A stretch of 64,000 nucleotides of DNA from Geothrix limicola (GTDB lineage: Bacteria > Acidobacteriota > Holophagae > Holophagales > Holophagaceae), in NCBI RefSeq assembly GCF_030268085.1, contig NZ_BSDE01000001.1, positions 496,001-560,000 of the forward strand. Direction: 5' to 3'. A model generated the notes under the pieces. That model did no database searches. It was not told the origin of the DNA and worked only from the letters and a program-made list of their open reading frames with translations. Position numbers and translations under genes: made by a program. Of this stretch, positions 52,278 through 61,279 are shown in pieces (position 1 is the first letter of the stretch; the number at the start of each line of letters is the position of its first letter).

Positions 52278-54002
52278 ATGTCCGAATCAGGCTCCTACAC
52301 CGGCGCACAGCTCATCTGGGAAAGCCTGCTCCGCGAAGGCGTGGACACGGTCTTCGGCTACCCCGGCGGCGCCATCCTGCCGGCCTACGACGCCATGGTG
52401 AGCTACCCCATCCGCCACGTGCTCGTGCGCCACGAGCAGAGCGCCTGTCACATGGCGGACGGCTACGCCCGTGCCAGCGGCCGCGTGGGCGTGGTGGTGG
52501 CGACCTCCGGCCCCGGCGCCACGAACCTCGTCACGGGCCTGGCCACGGCCATGCTGGATTCCACGCCGCTCGTCGCCATCACGGGGCAGGTGGGCTCGGC
52601 CCTGCTGGGCACGGACGCCTTCCAGGAAGTCGATATCACGGGCATCACCATCCCCGTCACCAAGCACAACTACCTGGTGACGCGGGCCGAAGACATCGTC
52701 CCCGCCATCCGCGAGGCTTTCGCCGTGGCTCGCAGCGGCCGTCCCGGCCCGGTGCTGGTGGATATCACGAAGGATGCCCAGCAGTCCCGCGCGGCGCTGG
52801 ATTGGGAGGCGGCCACCCCCCAGCGGCATCGCCGCCACCTGCCGGCGCCGCTGGATCCGGAGGCGCTGGCCCAGGCCCTCGACCTCATCCGCCAGGCCAA
52901 GCGCCCCATCATCCTCGCGGGTCACGGCATCCAGCTGTCGGGCGCCCGTGCCGAAGTGCTCGCCCTCGCCGAACGTGCCGACATCCCCTTCGCGCTCACG
53001 CTGCTGGGCCTGGGCGCCGTGCCCGCCACGCATCCCCTCAGCCTCGGCATGATGGGCATGCACGGCGAATCCTGGGTGAACCGCGCCATCCAGGAGGCGG
53101 ACCTGCTGATCGCCCTCGGCATGCGCTTCGATGACCGCGTCACGGGCAAGCTCAAGGAATACGCGCCCCACGCGAAGAAAATCCACATCGATATCGACGC
53201 CAGCGAGCTGAACAAGAACGTGCCCGTGGACGTGGCCATCGCCGCCGATCTGGGCGACGTGCTGCGGACCCTGCTGCCCCAGCTACCCGTGGCGGACCGC
53301 TCCGGCTGGCTGGAGACCATTCGCGAATGGCGCGGCGATTCCGCCGTGCGCGACATCAAGAACCTGCCGGACGACGGTCACCTCTACGCGGCGCATGTCA
53401 TGCATGACCTGTGGCGCCTCACGAAGGGCGAGGCCGTGGTGGTGACGGACGTGGGCCAGCACCAGATGTGGGAGGCCCAATACTACAAGCACGACGGCGA
53501 ACGCAGCCTCATCACCAGCGGCGGCGCGGGCACCATGGGCTTTGCGCTGCCCGCGGCCATCGGCGCCAAGGTGGCCCGGCCCGATGCGGAAGTCTGGGTG
53601 GTGGCGGGGGACGGCGGCTTCCAGATGACCTTCGCCGAACTGATGACCGCCGTGCAGGAGGGCGTGAAGGTCAACATCGCCGTCATCAACAACGGCTACC
53701 TCGGCATGGTCCGCCAGTGGCAGGCCATGTTCTACGAGGGGCGCTACGCCGCCACGCCCATCCTCTCGCCGGATTTCGTGAAGCTGGCGGAGGCCTTCGG
53801 TGTCCAGGGCCAGCGGGTGGAATGCCGCGGTGACCTGGCCGCGGCCGTCGCCAAGGCCCGCGCTTTCGAAGGGGCCGCCCTCATCGAGTTCAAGGTCGAG
53901 CAGGAGGATAGCGTCTATCCCATGGTGCCGGCGGGCGCGGCGCTCCACGAAATGATCCGGCGGCCCAGCGCTTTGGCCGAAACCGGTTCCGATCCCGTTT
54001 GA
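52278..54002 (+). CDS. ilvB: Acetolactate synthase large (catalytic) subunit
   Basis: TPP/FAD enzyme forming acetolactate or acetohydroxybutyrate. The start at 52278 has AAAGGAGG close upstream; longer frames are rejected. The catalytic Glu lies in VRHEQSACHMADGYA. The TPP motif is VVAGDGGFQMTFAELMTA with INNGYLGMVRQWQ. GYPGGAILPAYDAM is the typical start. 574 aa. It is followed by ilvN after 11 bp; together they form the feedback-regulated holoenzyme. Confidence 0.96.
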   Translation: MSESGSYTGAQLIWESLLREGVDTVFGYPGGAILPAYDAMVSYPIRHVLVRHEQSACHMADGYARASGRVGVVVATSGPGATNLVTGLATAMLDSTPLVAITGQVGSALLGTDAFQEVDITGITIPVTKHNYLVTRAEDIVPAIREAFAVARSGRPGPVLVDITKDAQQSRAALDWEAATPQRHRRHLPAPLDPEALAQALDLIRQAKRPIILAGHGIQLSGARAEVLALAERADIPFALTLLGLGAVPATHPLSLGMMGMHGESWVNRAIQEADLLIALGMRFDDRVTGKLKEYAPHAKKIHIDIDASELNKNVPVDVAIAADLGDVLRTLLPQLPVADRSGWLETIREWRGDSAVRDIKNLPDDGHLYAAHVMHDLWRLTKGEAVVVTDVGQHQMWEAQYYKHDGERSLITSGGAGTMGFALPAAIGAKVARPDAEVWVVAGDGGFQMTFAELMTAVQEGVKVNIAVINNGYLGMVRQWQAMFYEGRYAATPILSPDFVKLAEAFGVQGQRVECRGDLAAAVAKARAFEGAALIEFKVEQEDSVYPMVPAGAALHEMIRRPSALAETGSDPV

Positions 54003-54013
54003 AAGGAGGTTCC

Positions 54014-54589
54014 ATGACACACGCTCCCGGGCAACAAGTTCCAGGGCCCCACGTCCTCGTCGTCTACACCGATGACGAACCAGGCGTCCTCACCCGCGTG
54101 GCCTCGCTGATCCGGCGCCGCGGCTTCAACATCCACTCGCTGACCGTCGGCCCCACCGAGCGGGCGGGCCTCTCCCGCATGACCATCGTGGTGGATTCGG
54201 ACGCGCAGCGCGTGCGCCAGGCGGTCGAGCACCTGCGCAAGCTCGTGAATGTGCTCGAGGTCGAGCAGCTCGCGGACAAGCCCATGGTGGTCCGCGACCT
54301 GGTGCTGCTGCGCGTGGCCACGGCGTCCGCGGTGCGCTCCGAAGTGCTGCAGCTGGCCCAGGTGTTCCGGGCCGCGGTGGTCGATATCGCCGAAGACAGC
54401 GTCGTCATCGAGTGCACGGGCAGCCTCGCCAAGATCGATGCGCTGGTGGATTCCATGCGCCCCTTCGGGATTCTCGAAATGGGCCGCACGGGCGCCGTGG
54501 CCATGGCCCGCGGTACCCGCACCCTCACGAAAGCGCGCCCGGCCCTGCCGCTGCGCACGGGCACCAGTCCCGAAGCCATGTCCGTCTAG
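54014..54589 (+). CDS. ilvN: Acetolactate synthase small (regulatory) subunit
   Basis: The ATG at 54014 follows a strong AAAGGAGG. The N-terminal ACT domain (YTDDEPGVLTRVASLIRRRG, FNIHSLTVGPTE) binds valine, and a second ferredoxin-like region (VLLRVATASAVRSEVLQLA) follows. 191 aa, longer than the E. coli IlvN (about 96) and like the IlvH/IlvN long form. The C-terminal 25 residues are basic and Pro-rich. Confidence 0.93.
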   Translation: MTHAPGQQVPGPHVLVVYTDDEPGVLTRVASLIRRRGFNIHSLTVGPTERAGLSRMTIVVDSDAQRVRQAVEHLRKLVNVLEVEQLADKPMVVRDLVLLRVATASAVRSEVLQLAQVFRAAVVDIAEDSVVIECTGSLAKIDALVDSMRPFGILEMGRTGAVAMARGTRTLTKARPALPLRTGTSPEAMSV

Positions 54590-54628
54590 ATCGTTCACCC
54601 TTCCACCTTTCACCCCACAGGAGCCACC

Positions 54629-55645
54629 ATGGCCACCATCCACTACGAAGCCGATCTCGGTCTCATCCGCGCCCGCAAGGTCGCCATCCTGGGCTACGGT
54701 TCCCAGGGCCACGCCCATGCCCTCAACCTCCGCGACAGCGGCGTCCACGTGCGCGTGGGCCTGCACGCCGGATCTGCCTCCAAGGCCAAGGCCGAGGCCC
54801 AGGGTTTGACGGTCACCAGCCCCGCCGAAGCGGCGGCCTGGGCCGACGTCATCATGGTGCTGACGCCCGACACCGGCCAGGCGGCCCTCTACCAGGAAGC
54901 CATCGCGCCCCATCTGACCCCTGGCAAGACGCTGATGTTCGCCCACGGCTTCAACATCCGATACGGCTGCATCGAACCCCCCGCGGGCGTGGACGTGAGC
55001 CTGGTGGCGCCCAAGAGCCCCGGCCACCGCGTGCGCGAGGTGTTCGTGGAAGGCGGCGGCACGCCGGCGCTTGTGGCCGTCCACCAGGACGCCAGCGGCC
55101 AGGCCCTGGCCTTGGCGCTCTCCTATGCCGCAGCCCTAGGCCTCACTCGGGCAGGCGTCCTGGAGACAACCTTTTCGGAGGAAACTGAAACCGATCTCTT
55201 CGGAGAGAAGGCCGTGCTTTGCGGTGGTGCCAGCGCGCTGGTGAAGGCCGGCTTCGAAACGCTGGTCGAAGCGGGCTACCAGCCCGAGATCGCCTACTTC
55301 GAGTGCCTGCACGAGCTGAAGCTCATCGTGGACCTGATGTACCGCGGCGGCCTCAGCTTCATGCGCTACAGCGTGAGCGACACGGCCGAGTACGGCGACT
55401 ACACCGGCGGCCCCCGCCTGGTGACCGAGCAGACCAAGGCCGAGATGAAGGAGATCCTCAAGGAGATCCAGGACGGCCGTTATGCCACGGCCTGGATCGA
55501 GGAGAACCGCACGGGCCGCCAGTGGTTCGAGGCCCAGCGCGCGGCCGATCACGATCACCCCATCGAGCAGGTGGGTCGGAAACTTCGCGGCATGATGCCC
55601 TTCCTGGATCCCGTCGAGGCTCCGGCTCCCGCTGTGAAGGCGTGA
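54629..55645 (+). CDS. ilvC: Ketol-acid reductoisomerase
   Basis: Isomerises and reduces acetolactate to dihydroxyisovalerate. The dinucleotide motif [17 protein letters not shown] and a cofactor loop [15 protein letters not shown] suggest NADPH preference, with Ser residues where NADPH enzymes bind phosphate. Metal ligands lie in [19 protein letters not shown]. 338 aa is the short class I form. A 39-bp gap after ilvN holds a weak ribosome site (CAGGAG). Last gene of the operon, followed by a strong terminator. Confidence 0.96.
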   Translation: MATIHYEADLGLIRARKVAILGYGSQGHAHALNLRDSGVHVRVGLHAGSASKAKAEAQGLTVTSPAEAAAWADVIMVLTPDTGQAALYQEAIAPHLTPGKTLMFAHGFNIRYGCIEPPAGVDVSLVAPKSPGHRVREVFVEGGGTPALVAVHQDASGQALALALSYAAALGLTRAGVLETTFSEETETDLFGEKAVLCGGASALVKAGFETLVEAGYQPEIAYFECLHELKLIVDLMYRGGLSFMRYSVSDTAEYGDYTGGPRLVTEQTKAEMKEILKEIQDGRYATAWIEENRTGRQWFEAQRAADHDHPIEQVGRKLRGMMPFLDPVEAPAPAVKA

Positions 55646-55654
55646 GAAATTCCC

Positions 55655-55714
55655 GTGACGGGGTTCGACCTTCTTGACTCCAGGTCAAAAGGTTGAACCC
55701 CGTCACAGCTTTTT
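55655..55714 (+). terminator. Rho-independent terminator of the leu/ilv operon
   Basis: An 18-bp stem (GTGACGGGGTTCGACCTT with its complement, one G-U pair) is topped by an inner TTGAC/GTCAA stem. It is followed by a TTTTT run at 55710-55714. It lies 10 bp after the ilvC stop codon. Confidence 0.88.
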
Positions 55715-55766
55715 AAGCCCAGAATGGGTCTTGTGCGGAGCAAGTCCCGCGCCCCGGAGCCCCAGA

Positions 55767-57494
55767 ATGGCCGAGTCCTTCTTCAAGACCGCCACCGCGC
55801 CGACCCTGCAGGGCTGGCAGGCGCCGGGCTCGCTCGATTTCCAGGCCGCCTTCCTGCGGGCCGGTGGCTGGGCACTGCCCCGCACCGATGCCTTCCCCGA
55901 CGCGGCCAAGCTGCGCGCCCGGCTGGAGGAGCTCAAGGCCTCCATGCGCGAAGGCGCCAAGATCGGCCTCGATCTGCGCGGCCTGAGGGACAGCGCGGAT
56001 GCGGTCATGGCCGCGGCCCGCGAGGCGGGCGTCGCCTTCCTGCTGCACACGGCCGAACTGCCGCCCTCGCTGGCCATGCTGCGCCACGCCAACATGCCGC
56101 GCCTCGTCGCGGTGCAGAATCCCGAGGAAGCCGCCCAGGCCAAGGCCGGCGGCGCCTCCGCCCTGCTGGCCAAGGCCGGGCTCGTGGCGGCGCTCCGTTC
56201 CATCGGCCTGCCCGTGATGGCCGTGGCCGATACGGAAGCCGAGGCCAGGCAGGCCATGGCCGACGGCGCCATCGGGCTTCAGCCCCGCACGCCCTCGCTG
56301 CTCGACGCCTCGCCCCTGGCGGCCTTCCGCACGCGCCTCATGGCGGGCCTGGATTCCATGGCGCAATCGCTCGTGCGCCAGGGAGCCTGCACGCTGCCGC
56401 GCCTGCGCATCCGCAACCTCGATCTGGCCTATCCCATCCAGCAGGGCGGCATGGGCGTCGGCATCTCCTGGGAGGGCCTCGCGGGCGCTGTGGCGCACGA
56501 AGGCTGCGTGGGTCTGGTGTCGGCCATCGGCACGGGCTATCACGGCTCTGCCAGCCCCAAGATGCGCCTGGGACGCCCCGACGGCACCGATTCGCTGAAC
56601 CCGCCCAAGGCGCTGGAGTGGATCATCCGCGCGGCGCGTGAACGCTCCGCGGGCCGCGGCGCCGTGGGCGTGAACATCCTCTGTGCCATCGAAGGCTATG
56701 AATCCGCCGTGCGCGCCTCCATCGCAGGCGGCGCGCAGATGATCGTTTCGGGCGCGGGTCTGCCCTTGGCGCTGCCAGGCTACGTGGGTGATGCGGACGT
56801 GGCGCTCGTGCCCATCGTGTCCTCAGGTCGCGCGCTCCAGGTCATCTGCAAGCAGTGGCAGCGGAAGTACAACCGCCTGCCGGATGCCGTGGTGCTCGAA
56901 GGCCCCGAAAGCGGCGGTCACCAGGGCTTCAGCCACGAGGGCTGCGCCGATCCGGCCCACACCCTCGAGAACATCCTGCCCGAGGTCATCGCGGAGCGGG
57001 ACAAGTGGGGCGACTTCCCCGTGCTGGTGGCGGGCGGCGTCTGGGACCACGCGGACATCCAGAAATTCCTGGCCCTTGGCGCATCGGGCGTGCAAATGGG
57101 CACGCGCTTCATCGGCACCTTCGAGTGCGACGCCTCACCCTTCTTCAAGGAAGTCATCCTGCGGGCCAAGGCGGAGGACATCGAGCTGATGAAGTCCCCC
57201 GTGGGCCTGCCCGCGCGCGGCGTGCGCACGAGCCTGCAGCGGCGCATCGAGGCCGGCACGGCGCCCCAGGTGCGCTGCGTGAGCAACTGCCTGTCGCCCT
57301 GCGGCCACGGCAAGGGCGCCATGGCCGTGGGCTACTGCATCGCCGACCGTCTGGCCGATGCCATGAAGGGCGACCAGGAGAACGGTCTCTTCTTCACCGG
57401 CAGCAACGGCGCCAAGCTCCGCGAACTGGTGAGCGTACGCGACCTCATCGAGGAACTGACCCAGGATCCTGGGCTTCAGCGGGTCTACGCCTAG
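55767..57494 (+). CDS. Nitronate-monooxygenase-like flavoprotein with an extra N-terminal domain
   Basis: The ATG at 55767 has CGGAG upstream. Residues of about 210-575 form the 2-nitropropane-dioxygenase/NMO-type TIM barrel: YPIQQGGMGVGISW, GVNILCAIEGYESAV, LEGPESGGHQGFSHEG, VLVAGGVWDHADIQKFLALGASGVQMGTRF (seen as GVWDHADIQKFLALGASGV). Near the C-terminus is a Cys pair in CVSNCLSPCGHGKGA. The first 200 residues look like a degenerate barrel half (VAVQNPEEAAQAKAGGASAL, GLPVMAVADTEAEARQAMAD). That is an addition not seen in typical NMOs of 320-350 aa. FMN-dependent oxidation of alkyl nitronates is the family role; the true substrate is unknown. Confidence 0.78.
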   Translation: MAESFFKTATAPTLQGWQAPGSLDFQAAFLRAGGWALPRTDAFPDAAKLRARLEELKASMREGAKIGLDLRGLRDSADAVMAAAREAGVAFLLHTAELPPSLAMLRHANMPRLVAVQNPEEAAQAKAGGASALLAKAGLVAALRSIGLPVMAVADTEAEARQAMADGAIGLQPRTPSLLDASPLAAFRTRLMAGLDSMAQSLVRQGACTLPRLRIRNLDLAYPIQQGGMGVGISWEGLAGAVAHEGCVGLVSAIGTGYHGSASPKMRLGRPDGTDSLNPPKALEWIIRAARERSAGRGAVGVNILCAIEGYESAVRASIAGGAQMIVSGAGLPLALPGYVGDADVALVPIVSSGRALQVICKQWQRKYNRLPDAVVLEGPESGGHQGFSHEGCADPAHTLENILPEVIAERDKWGDFPVLVAGGVWDHADIQKFLALGASGVQMGTRFIGTFECDASPFFKEVILRAKAEDIELMKSPVGLPARGVRTSLQRRIEAGTAPQVRCVSNCLSPCGHGKGAMAVGYCIADRLADAMKGDQENGLFFTGSNGAKLRELVSVRDLIEELTQDPGLQRVYA

Positions 57495-57605
57495 ACTTCC
57501 ACGCCTAGACTCCGCATCCAGCCTCAGAACGATTGCAGGGGCACCGGCCTTGGCCTACTCATGGATCCATGTGTATAAAGGCCTCTGGGGAGGAATATCC
57601 GCGAT

Positions 57606-57663
57606 GCCTGTTGGATTTTTGTTGATATTAAACAAGGCCTGTTTATTTTAGATCAAGCCTGTT
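57606..57663 (+). promoter_or_regulatory. Promoter with three GCCTGTT direct repeats
   Basis: GCCTGTT occurs at 57606, 57637 and 57657, spaced 31 and 20 bases (about three and two helical turns), in an AT-rich stretch. A promoter can be read between the copies: TTGATA (57622-57627), 16 bases, TATTTT (57644-57649). This would place the second repeat in the spacer and the third near the start site, as expected for a repressor. Confidence 0.5.
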
Positions 57664-57701
57664 GCGACAACGAGAATTCAATCCGATTCCGGAGGATGGC
57701 C

Positions 57702-58415
57702 ATGACCACCGAATCCGCCAGCGTCCAACTGGACGCCCGACACCGGCTCTACACCGTCGCCTCCTGGGGCGTCGTGTTCATCGTGCTGCTGGGCTTCGCG
57801 AAGACCTACTACCTGAAGCTGGCCTTCGGCACGCCTGCGCTCCCACCTCTGCTTCATCTCCACGGCCTGGTGATGACCCTCTGGTTCGCGCTCTTCCTGG
57901 TGCAGACCCGGCTGGTGGCGGCCCGGCGCGTGGACCTGCACAAGAAGCTGGGTCTGCTCGGCGCTTTCCTGGCCGCATCGGTGCTCGTCGTGGGCACGGT
58001 CACGGCCATCACGGCGGCCCGCCTGGGCCATACGCCCGGGCCCCCGGCGCTGATTTTCCTCGTGGTGCCGCTGGGCGATATGGTCGTCTTCGGCACCCTC
58101 GTGGGCACGGGCTTGGCGATGCGTCGGAACCGCGAGGCGCACCGCCGCCTCCTGCTGCTCTCCTGCGTGGGCATCCTCGCCGCGGCCATCGCGCGCATTC
58201 CCTTGGACGTCGTCGCCAAGGCCGGCCCCGTGGCCTATTTCGGTCTGACGGATCTCGCGGTCATCGGATGCGCGCTCTACGACCGGTCCCGCCACGGGCG
58301 CTTCCATCCGGCCTTCCTGTGGGGTGGCGGCTTCGTCATCCTCTCGCACTGGCTGCGCCTCGCCCTGGCGGGAACGGGGCTCTGGATGCAGATCGCGACC
58401 TGGCTGACGCGGTAG
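57702..58415 (+). CDS. Multi-pass membrane protein of unknown function
   Basis: GGAGG six bases before the ATG at 57702 supports this start over the ATG at 57696. 237 aa with about seven hydrophobic segments (YTVASWGVVFIVLLGF, LHLHGLVMTLWFALFLV, LGAFLAASVLVVGTV, FLVVPLGDMVVFGTLVG, LLLLSCVGILAAAIARI and a C-terminal pair). Conserved-looking His residues occur in LLHLHG and in RNREAHRRLLLL, a pattern found in some haem- or metal-handling membrane proteins. I recognise no family. It has its own regulated-looking promoter. Confidence 0.65.
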   Translation: MTTESASVQLDARHRLYTVASWGVVFIVLLGFAKTYYLKLAFGTPALPPLLHLHGLVMTLWFALFLVQTRLVAARRVDLHKKLGLLGAFLAASVLVVGTVTAITAARLGHTPGPPALIFLVVPLGDMVVFGTLVGTGLAMRRNREAHRRLLLLSCVGILAAAIARIPLDVVAKAGPVAYFGLTDLAVIGCALYDRSRHGRFHPAFLWGGGFVILSHWLRLALAGTGLWMQIATWLTR

Positions 58416-58444
58416 TCCGCGGTTTCAGTTTCTGCTCAACACGC

Positions 58445-59443
58445 TCAACTCGCGTTGGGGTGCCGTTCCAGCATCTGCCTTAGCGTCGGGTTCCGCTTCA
58501 CGATGTCCTGTCGGCGGAGGTGGGCGATGAGCGGGGGCGGGGCGGCGCTCCAGCGCGCGATGTTCTGGACGAGCAGGGTGGACGTGTAGGTGCGGCGGCA
58601 GAGGATGGCGGTGGCGTGGCTGTCGATGGTGAGGCCCACGAGGCTCGCCAGGCAGCGCCCTTCGGTGGTGAGGATGAGTTCGGCCCGCTCCTCGCCGGCC
58701 CGCTGATTGAAGGTGGTGCGCAGCAGGTCCCGGGCCATGGCGCGCACCTGCTCGGGCACGTCGTGGGAGATGGCGACGAGGTACTGGTCGAGCAGCCGCT
58801 TGGGCGCCCAGAGGCGGCGGAAGAGGCCGGCCGGCAGCAGGGGATTCTGCAGCAGGGCGCGCCGCACGCCGGGATCGTTGGTGAAGCCCAGGCGGGCGCC
58901 CACCGCCTCCAGCCCCGCGGTCGTGCGGTGGTGGGTGGCGATGAGGCGCGCGTGCAATGTGCCCGTGCGCGGGTTCTCCAGCAGCGCGCGGATCACTTCG
59001 GCGGTGGGATCGAAGCACCAGGCGCTCAGGTCCGGCTCGACGGCCACCTGGGCCTGGGCCACGCGCTGGTCCAGCGGCCGGGCGTGGAGGTGCTGCTCGA
59101 AGAGCTGGCGGTACGAGGCGGCCTTGGCCATGGCGGCGGGAGAATCCTCCTCGATCGGTTCCTCCGGGCCGGCTTCGGGCGCGGTCGCCTGGACGGCAAC
59201 CACGACCGGCGCGGGAACGGGGGACGGCGGGGACGGAGGCACCGGGCCCTTCTCCGGAGCCACGGCCCCGAGGTGGACGAGCTGCTCCAGCATGCCGGCA
59301 ACTTGGCCCTCGCCCAGGTTCATGAGCGTGGCGAGGGTGGGCACGTCCAATGTGCCGTCGAGCCGCGACAACAGGTAGCCCTGCAGGGGATCGAGGGGCA
59401 GGTGGGGGTCGGCCTCGGCCCGGGGAGTGGGTTTCCACGTCAT
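58445..59443 (-). CDS. Uncharacterised protein with winged-helix-like N-terminus and repeat-like C-terminus
   Basis: The ATG at 59443 gives MTWKPTPRAEADPHLPLDPL; a longer frame overlaps radA and is rejected. Residues of about 20-68 (GYLLSRLDGTLDVPTLATLM, VAGMLEQLVHLGAV) resemble the winged-helix segment found in DUF4388-type and other signalling proteins. A Pro/Val/Ala linker follows. The C-terminal 200 residues show short helical repeats (EVIRALLENPRTG, GVRRALLQNPLLPAGLFRRL) like leucine-rich-variant or HEAT-type repeats. Function unknown. It lies 61 bp downstream of radA on the same strand. Confidence 0.65.
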   Translation of the reverse strand: MTWKPTPRAEADPHLPLDPLQGYLLSRLDGTLDVPTLATLMNLGEGQVAGMLEQLVHLGAVAPEKGPVPPSPPSPVPAPVVVAVQATAPEAGPEEPIEEDSPAAMAKAASYRQLFEQHLHARPLDQRVAQAQVAVEPDLSAWCFDPTAEVIRALLENPRTGTLHARLIATHHRTTAGLEAVGARLGFTNDPGVRRALLQNPLLPAGLFRRLWAPKRLLDQYLVAISHDVPEQVRAMARDLLRTTFNQRAGEERAELILTTEGRCLASLVGLTIDSHATAILCRRTYTSTLLVQNIARWSAAPPPLIAHLRRQDIVKRNPTLRQMLERHPNAS

Positions 59444-59504
59444 GGAACGAGCGTAGATCCGAAAGGGGAAAGAGGCATCTGGAGAATCAATGGGACTCCA
59501 GGCC

Positions 59505-60869
59505 TCATTCCTCGACGACGGCCTTGAGCCAGGCCTTGCTGCGCAGGCGCTCCACGCTGGTCTCGGGAAACAGATCCAAGGGGCTCTTGCCCTCCAGACC
59601 GAGGCGGGGCACGGCGGCGGCGGCAAACCCCAGGCGGGCGCCTTCCTGGAGGCGGAGCGGGAGCTGAGCCACGGGGCGCACTTCGCCGGTGAGGCCCACT
59701 TCGCCCATGAAGAGGCATTTCTCGGCGAGCAGGCGGCCGCCGGCGCTGCTGCAGAGGGCGGCGATGACGGCGAGATCGGCGGCGGGATCCTCGATCTCCA
59801 GGCCGCCCGCCACGTTCACATAGACGTCGCGGTCGTGCAGCTGCACGCCACCCCGGCGCTCGGCCACGGCGCAGAGCATGGACAACCGCTGTCCATCGAT
59901 GCCGAGGGCCGTGCGGCGGGGGATGCCCAGGCCCGCGGCGGCCACCAGGGCCTGGATCTCCACCACCATGGGCCGCGTGCCGCTGAGCACGACGGTGGCG
60001 GCGCAGCCCGGCCGCGGCTCGGCGTCGAGGAAGAAGGGATTGCCTTCGGCGGGCACGAGACCCTTTTCGGTCATGGCGAAGACGCCCAGCTCGAAGGCGG
60101 CGCCGAAGCGGTTCTTTAGGGCCCGCAGCAGGCGGTGGTGGTGGTGACGGTCGCCCTCGAAGGCCAGCACCGTGTCCACGAGGTGCTCCAGCACCTTGGG
60201 GCCCGCGAGGCTGCCGTCCTTGGTGACGTGGCCCACCAGCACCAGGGGCGTGCCCGTGGTCTTGGCCCAGCGGGTGAGCATGGCGGCGCATCCGCGCACC
60301 TGGCTCACGCTGCCCGCGCTGCTTTCGAAATCGGGATCGAAGAGGGTCTGGATGCTGTCCACCAGCAGCAGACCCGGCTTCATGCGCTCGGCCGCTTCGA
60401 GGATGCGCCGCACGTCCGTTTCGGCCAGCAGGTGGATGCCCGGGTTCTCGGCGCCCAGGCGCTGGGCCCGCAGCTTGATCTGGCGTTCGCTTTCCTCGCC
60501 ACTGGCATAGAGCACCGTGCCGTCGGTGGTGGCGGCCCACTGCAGCAGCAGGGTCGATTTGCCGATGCCCGGCTCGCCGCCCAGCAGAGCCACCATGCCC
60601 GGCACGACGCCGCCCCCCAGCACGCGATCGAGTTCACGCAGGCCCGTGGGCACGCGCTGAGTGTCCGTGATCTCCACGTCCGGCAGGGCCACGGGGCCCG
60701 TGTAGTGGCTTTGGGCGTAGGCTGACCCGGCGCGCTGCAGGTCGCGCTTCAGCGAGCCGCGCACCTCCTGGACGGTGTCCCAGGCGCCGCAGGCCGTGCA
60801 TTTTCCGAGGGCCTTGGGGTGGCGCGCACCGCAGGCCGTGCATTCGAAGAGCGGGCTCGTCTTCGCCAT
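59505..60869 (-). CDS. radA: DNA repair protein RadA
   Basis: RecA-like branch-migration helicase in recombination. A C4 zinc finger opens the protein (Cys10, 13, 24, 27). Walker A is GGEPGIGKST (Lys104). The RadA-specific KNRFG motif is present (LKNRFGAAFELGVF), and the C-terminal Lon-protease-like domain follows (GGLEIEDPAADLAVIAAL). 454 aa is normal. Its start overlaps the upstream B12-binding gene stop by one base (TGATG). Confidence 0.95.
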   Translation of the reverse strand: MAKTSPLFECTACGARHPKALGKCTACGAWDTVQEVRGSLKRDLQRAGSAYAQSHYTGPVALPDVEITDTQRVPTGLRELDRVLGGGVVPGMVALLGGEPGIGKSTLLLQWAATTDGTVLYASGEESERQIKLRAQRLGAENPGIHLLAETDVRRILEAAERMKPGLLLVDSIQTLFDPDFESSAGSVSQVRGCAAMLTRWAKTTGTPLVLVGHVTKDGSLAGPKVLEHLVDTVLAFEGDRHHHHRLLRALKNRFGAAFELGVFAMTEKGLVPAEGNPFFLDAEPRPGCAATVVLSGTRPMVVEIQALVAAAGLGIPRRTALGIDGQRLSMLCAVAERRGGVQLHDRDVYVNVAGGLEIEDPAADLAVIAALCSSAGGRLLAEKCLFMGEVGLTGEVRPVAQLPLRLQEGARLGFAAAAVPRLGLEGKSPLDLFPETSVERLRSKAWLKAVVEE

Positions 60870-61267
60870 CAGTCGCGGACTTCCTTCCGAATGAAGGCGA
60901 CGATGTCATCGGTGTTGGTGCCGGGCTGGAAGATTTCGCGGATGCCCTGGGCCTTGAGCGGGGCGATGTCCTCGTCGGGGATGATGCCGCCGGCGAAGAC
61001 CAGCACGTCGTCCGCGCCCTGCTCCTTCAACAGGCGGAGCACCTCGGGGAAGATCTGGTTGTGGGCGCCACTGAGGATGCTCATGCCCAGCACCCGGGCA
61101 TCTTCCTGCACGACGGCGGCCGCGATCTGCTGGGGCGTCTGCCGCAGGCCGGTGTAGATGACTTCCATGCCGGCGTCGCGCAGGGCGCGGGCCACGACCT
61201 TGGCGCCGCGGTCATGCCCATCCAGGCCGGGCTTGGCGATGACGACGCGTATGGGCGCTTGGCTCAT
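60869..61267 (-). CDS. Stand-alone B12-binding domain protein (methylmalonyl-CoA mutase small-domain type)
   Basis: The cobalamin motif DGHDRG (Asp16-x-His18-x-x-Gly21) with [17 protein letters not shown] and [15 protein letters not shown] is identical in layout to the C-terminal domain of methylmalonyl-CoA mutase. 132 aa equals the separate small subunit of split acyl-CoA mutases. The large catalytic subunit is not in this window. It is coupled to radA by a one-base overlap and preceded 12 bp upstream by trmL, so it sits in an operon with RNA- and DNA-maintenance genes, which is unexpected for metabolism. Confidence 0.85.
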   Translation of the reverse strand: MSQAPIRVVIAKPGLDGHDRGAKVVARALRDAGMEVIYTGLRQTPQQIAAAVVQEDARVLGMSILSGAHNQIFPEVLRLLKEQGADDVLVFAGGIIPDEDIAPLKAQGIREIFQPGTNTDDIVAFIRKEVRD

Positions 61268-61279
61268 GGGAGACTCCGG

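Noticed and set aside
50266-52308. 680-aa open frame on the minus strand opposite ilvD
   Set aside because: Antisense shadow; it also spans the attenuator, which would be hard to explain for a real gene.
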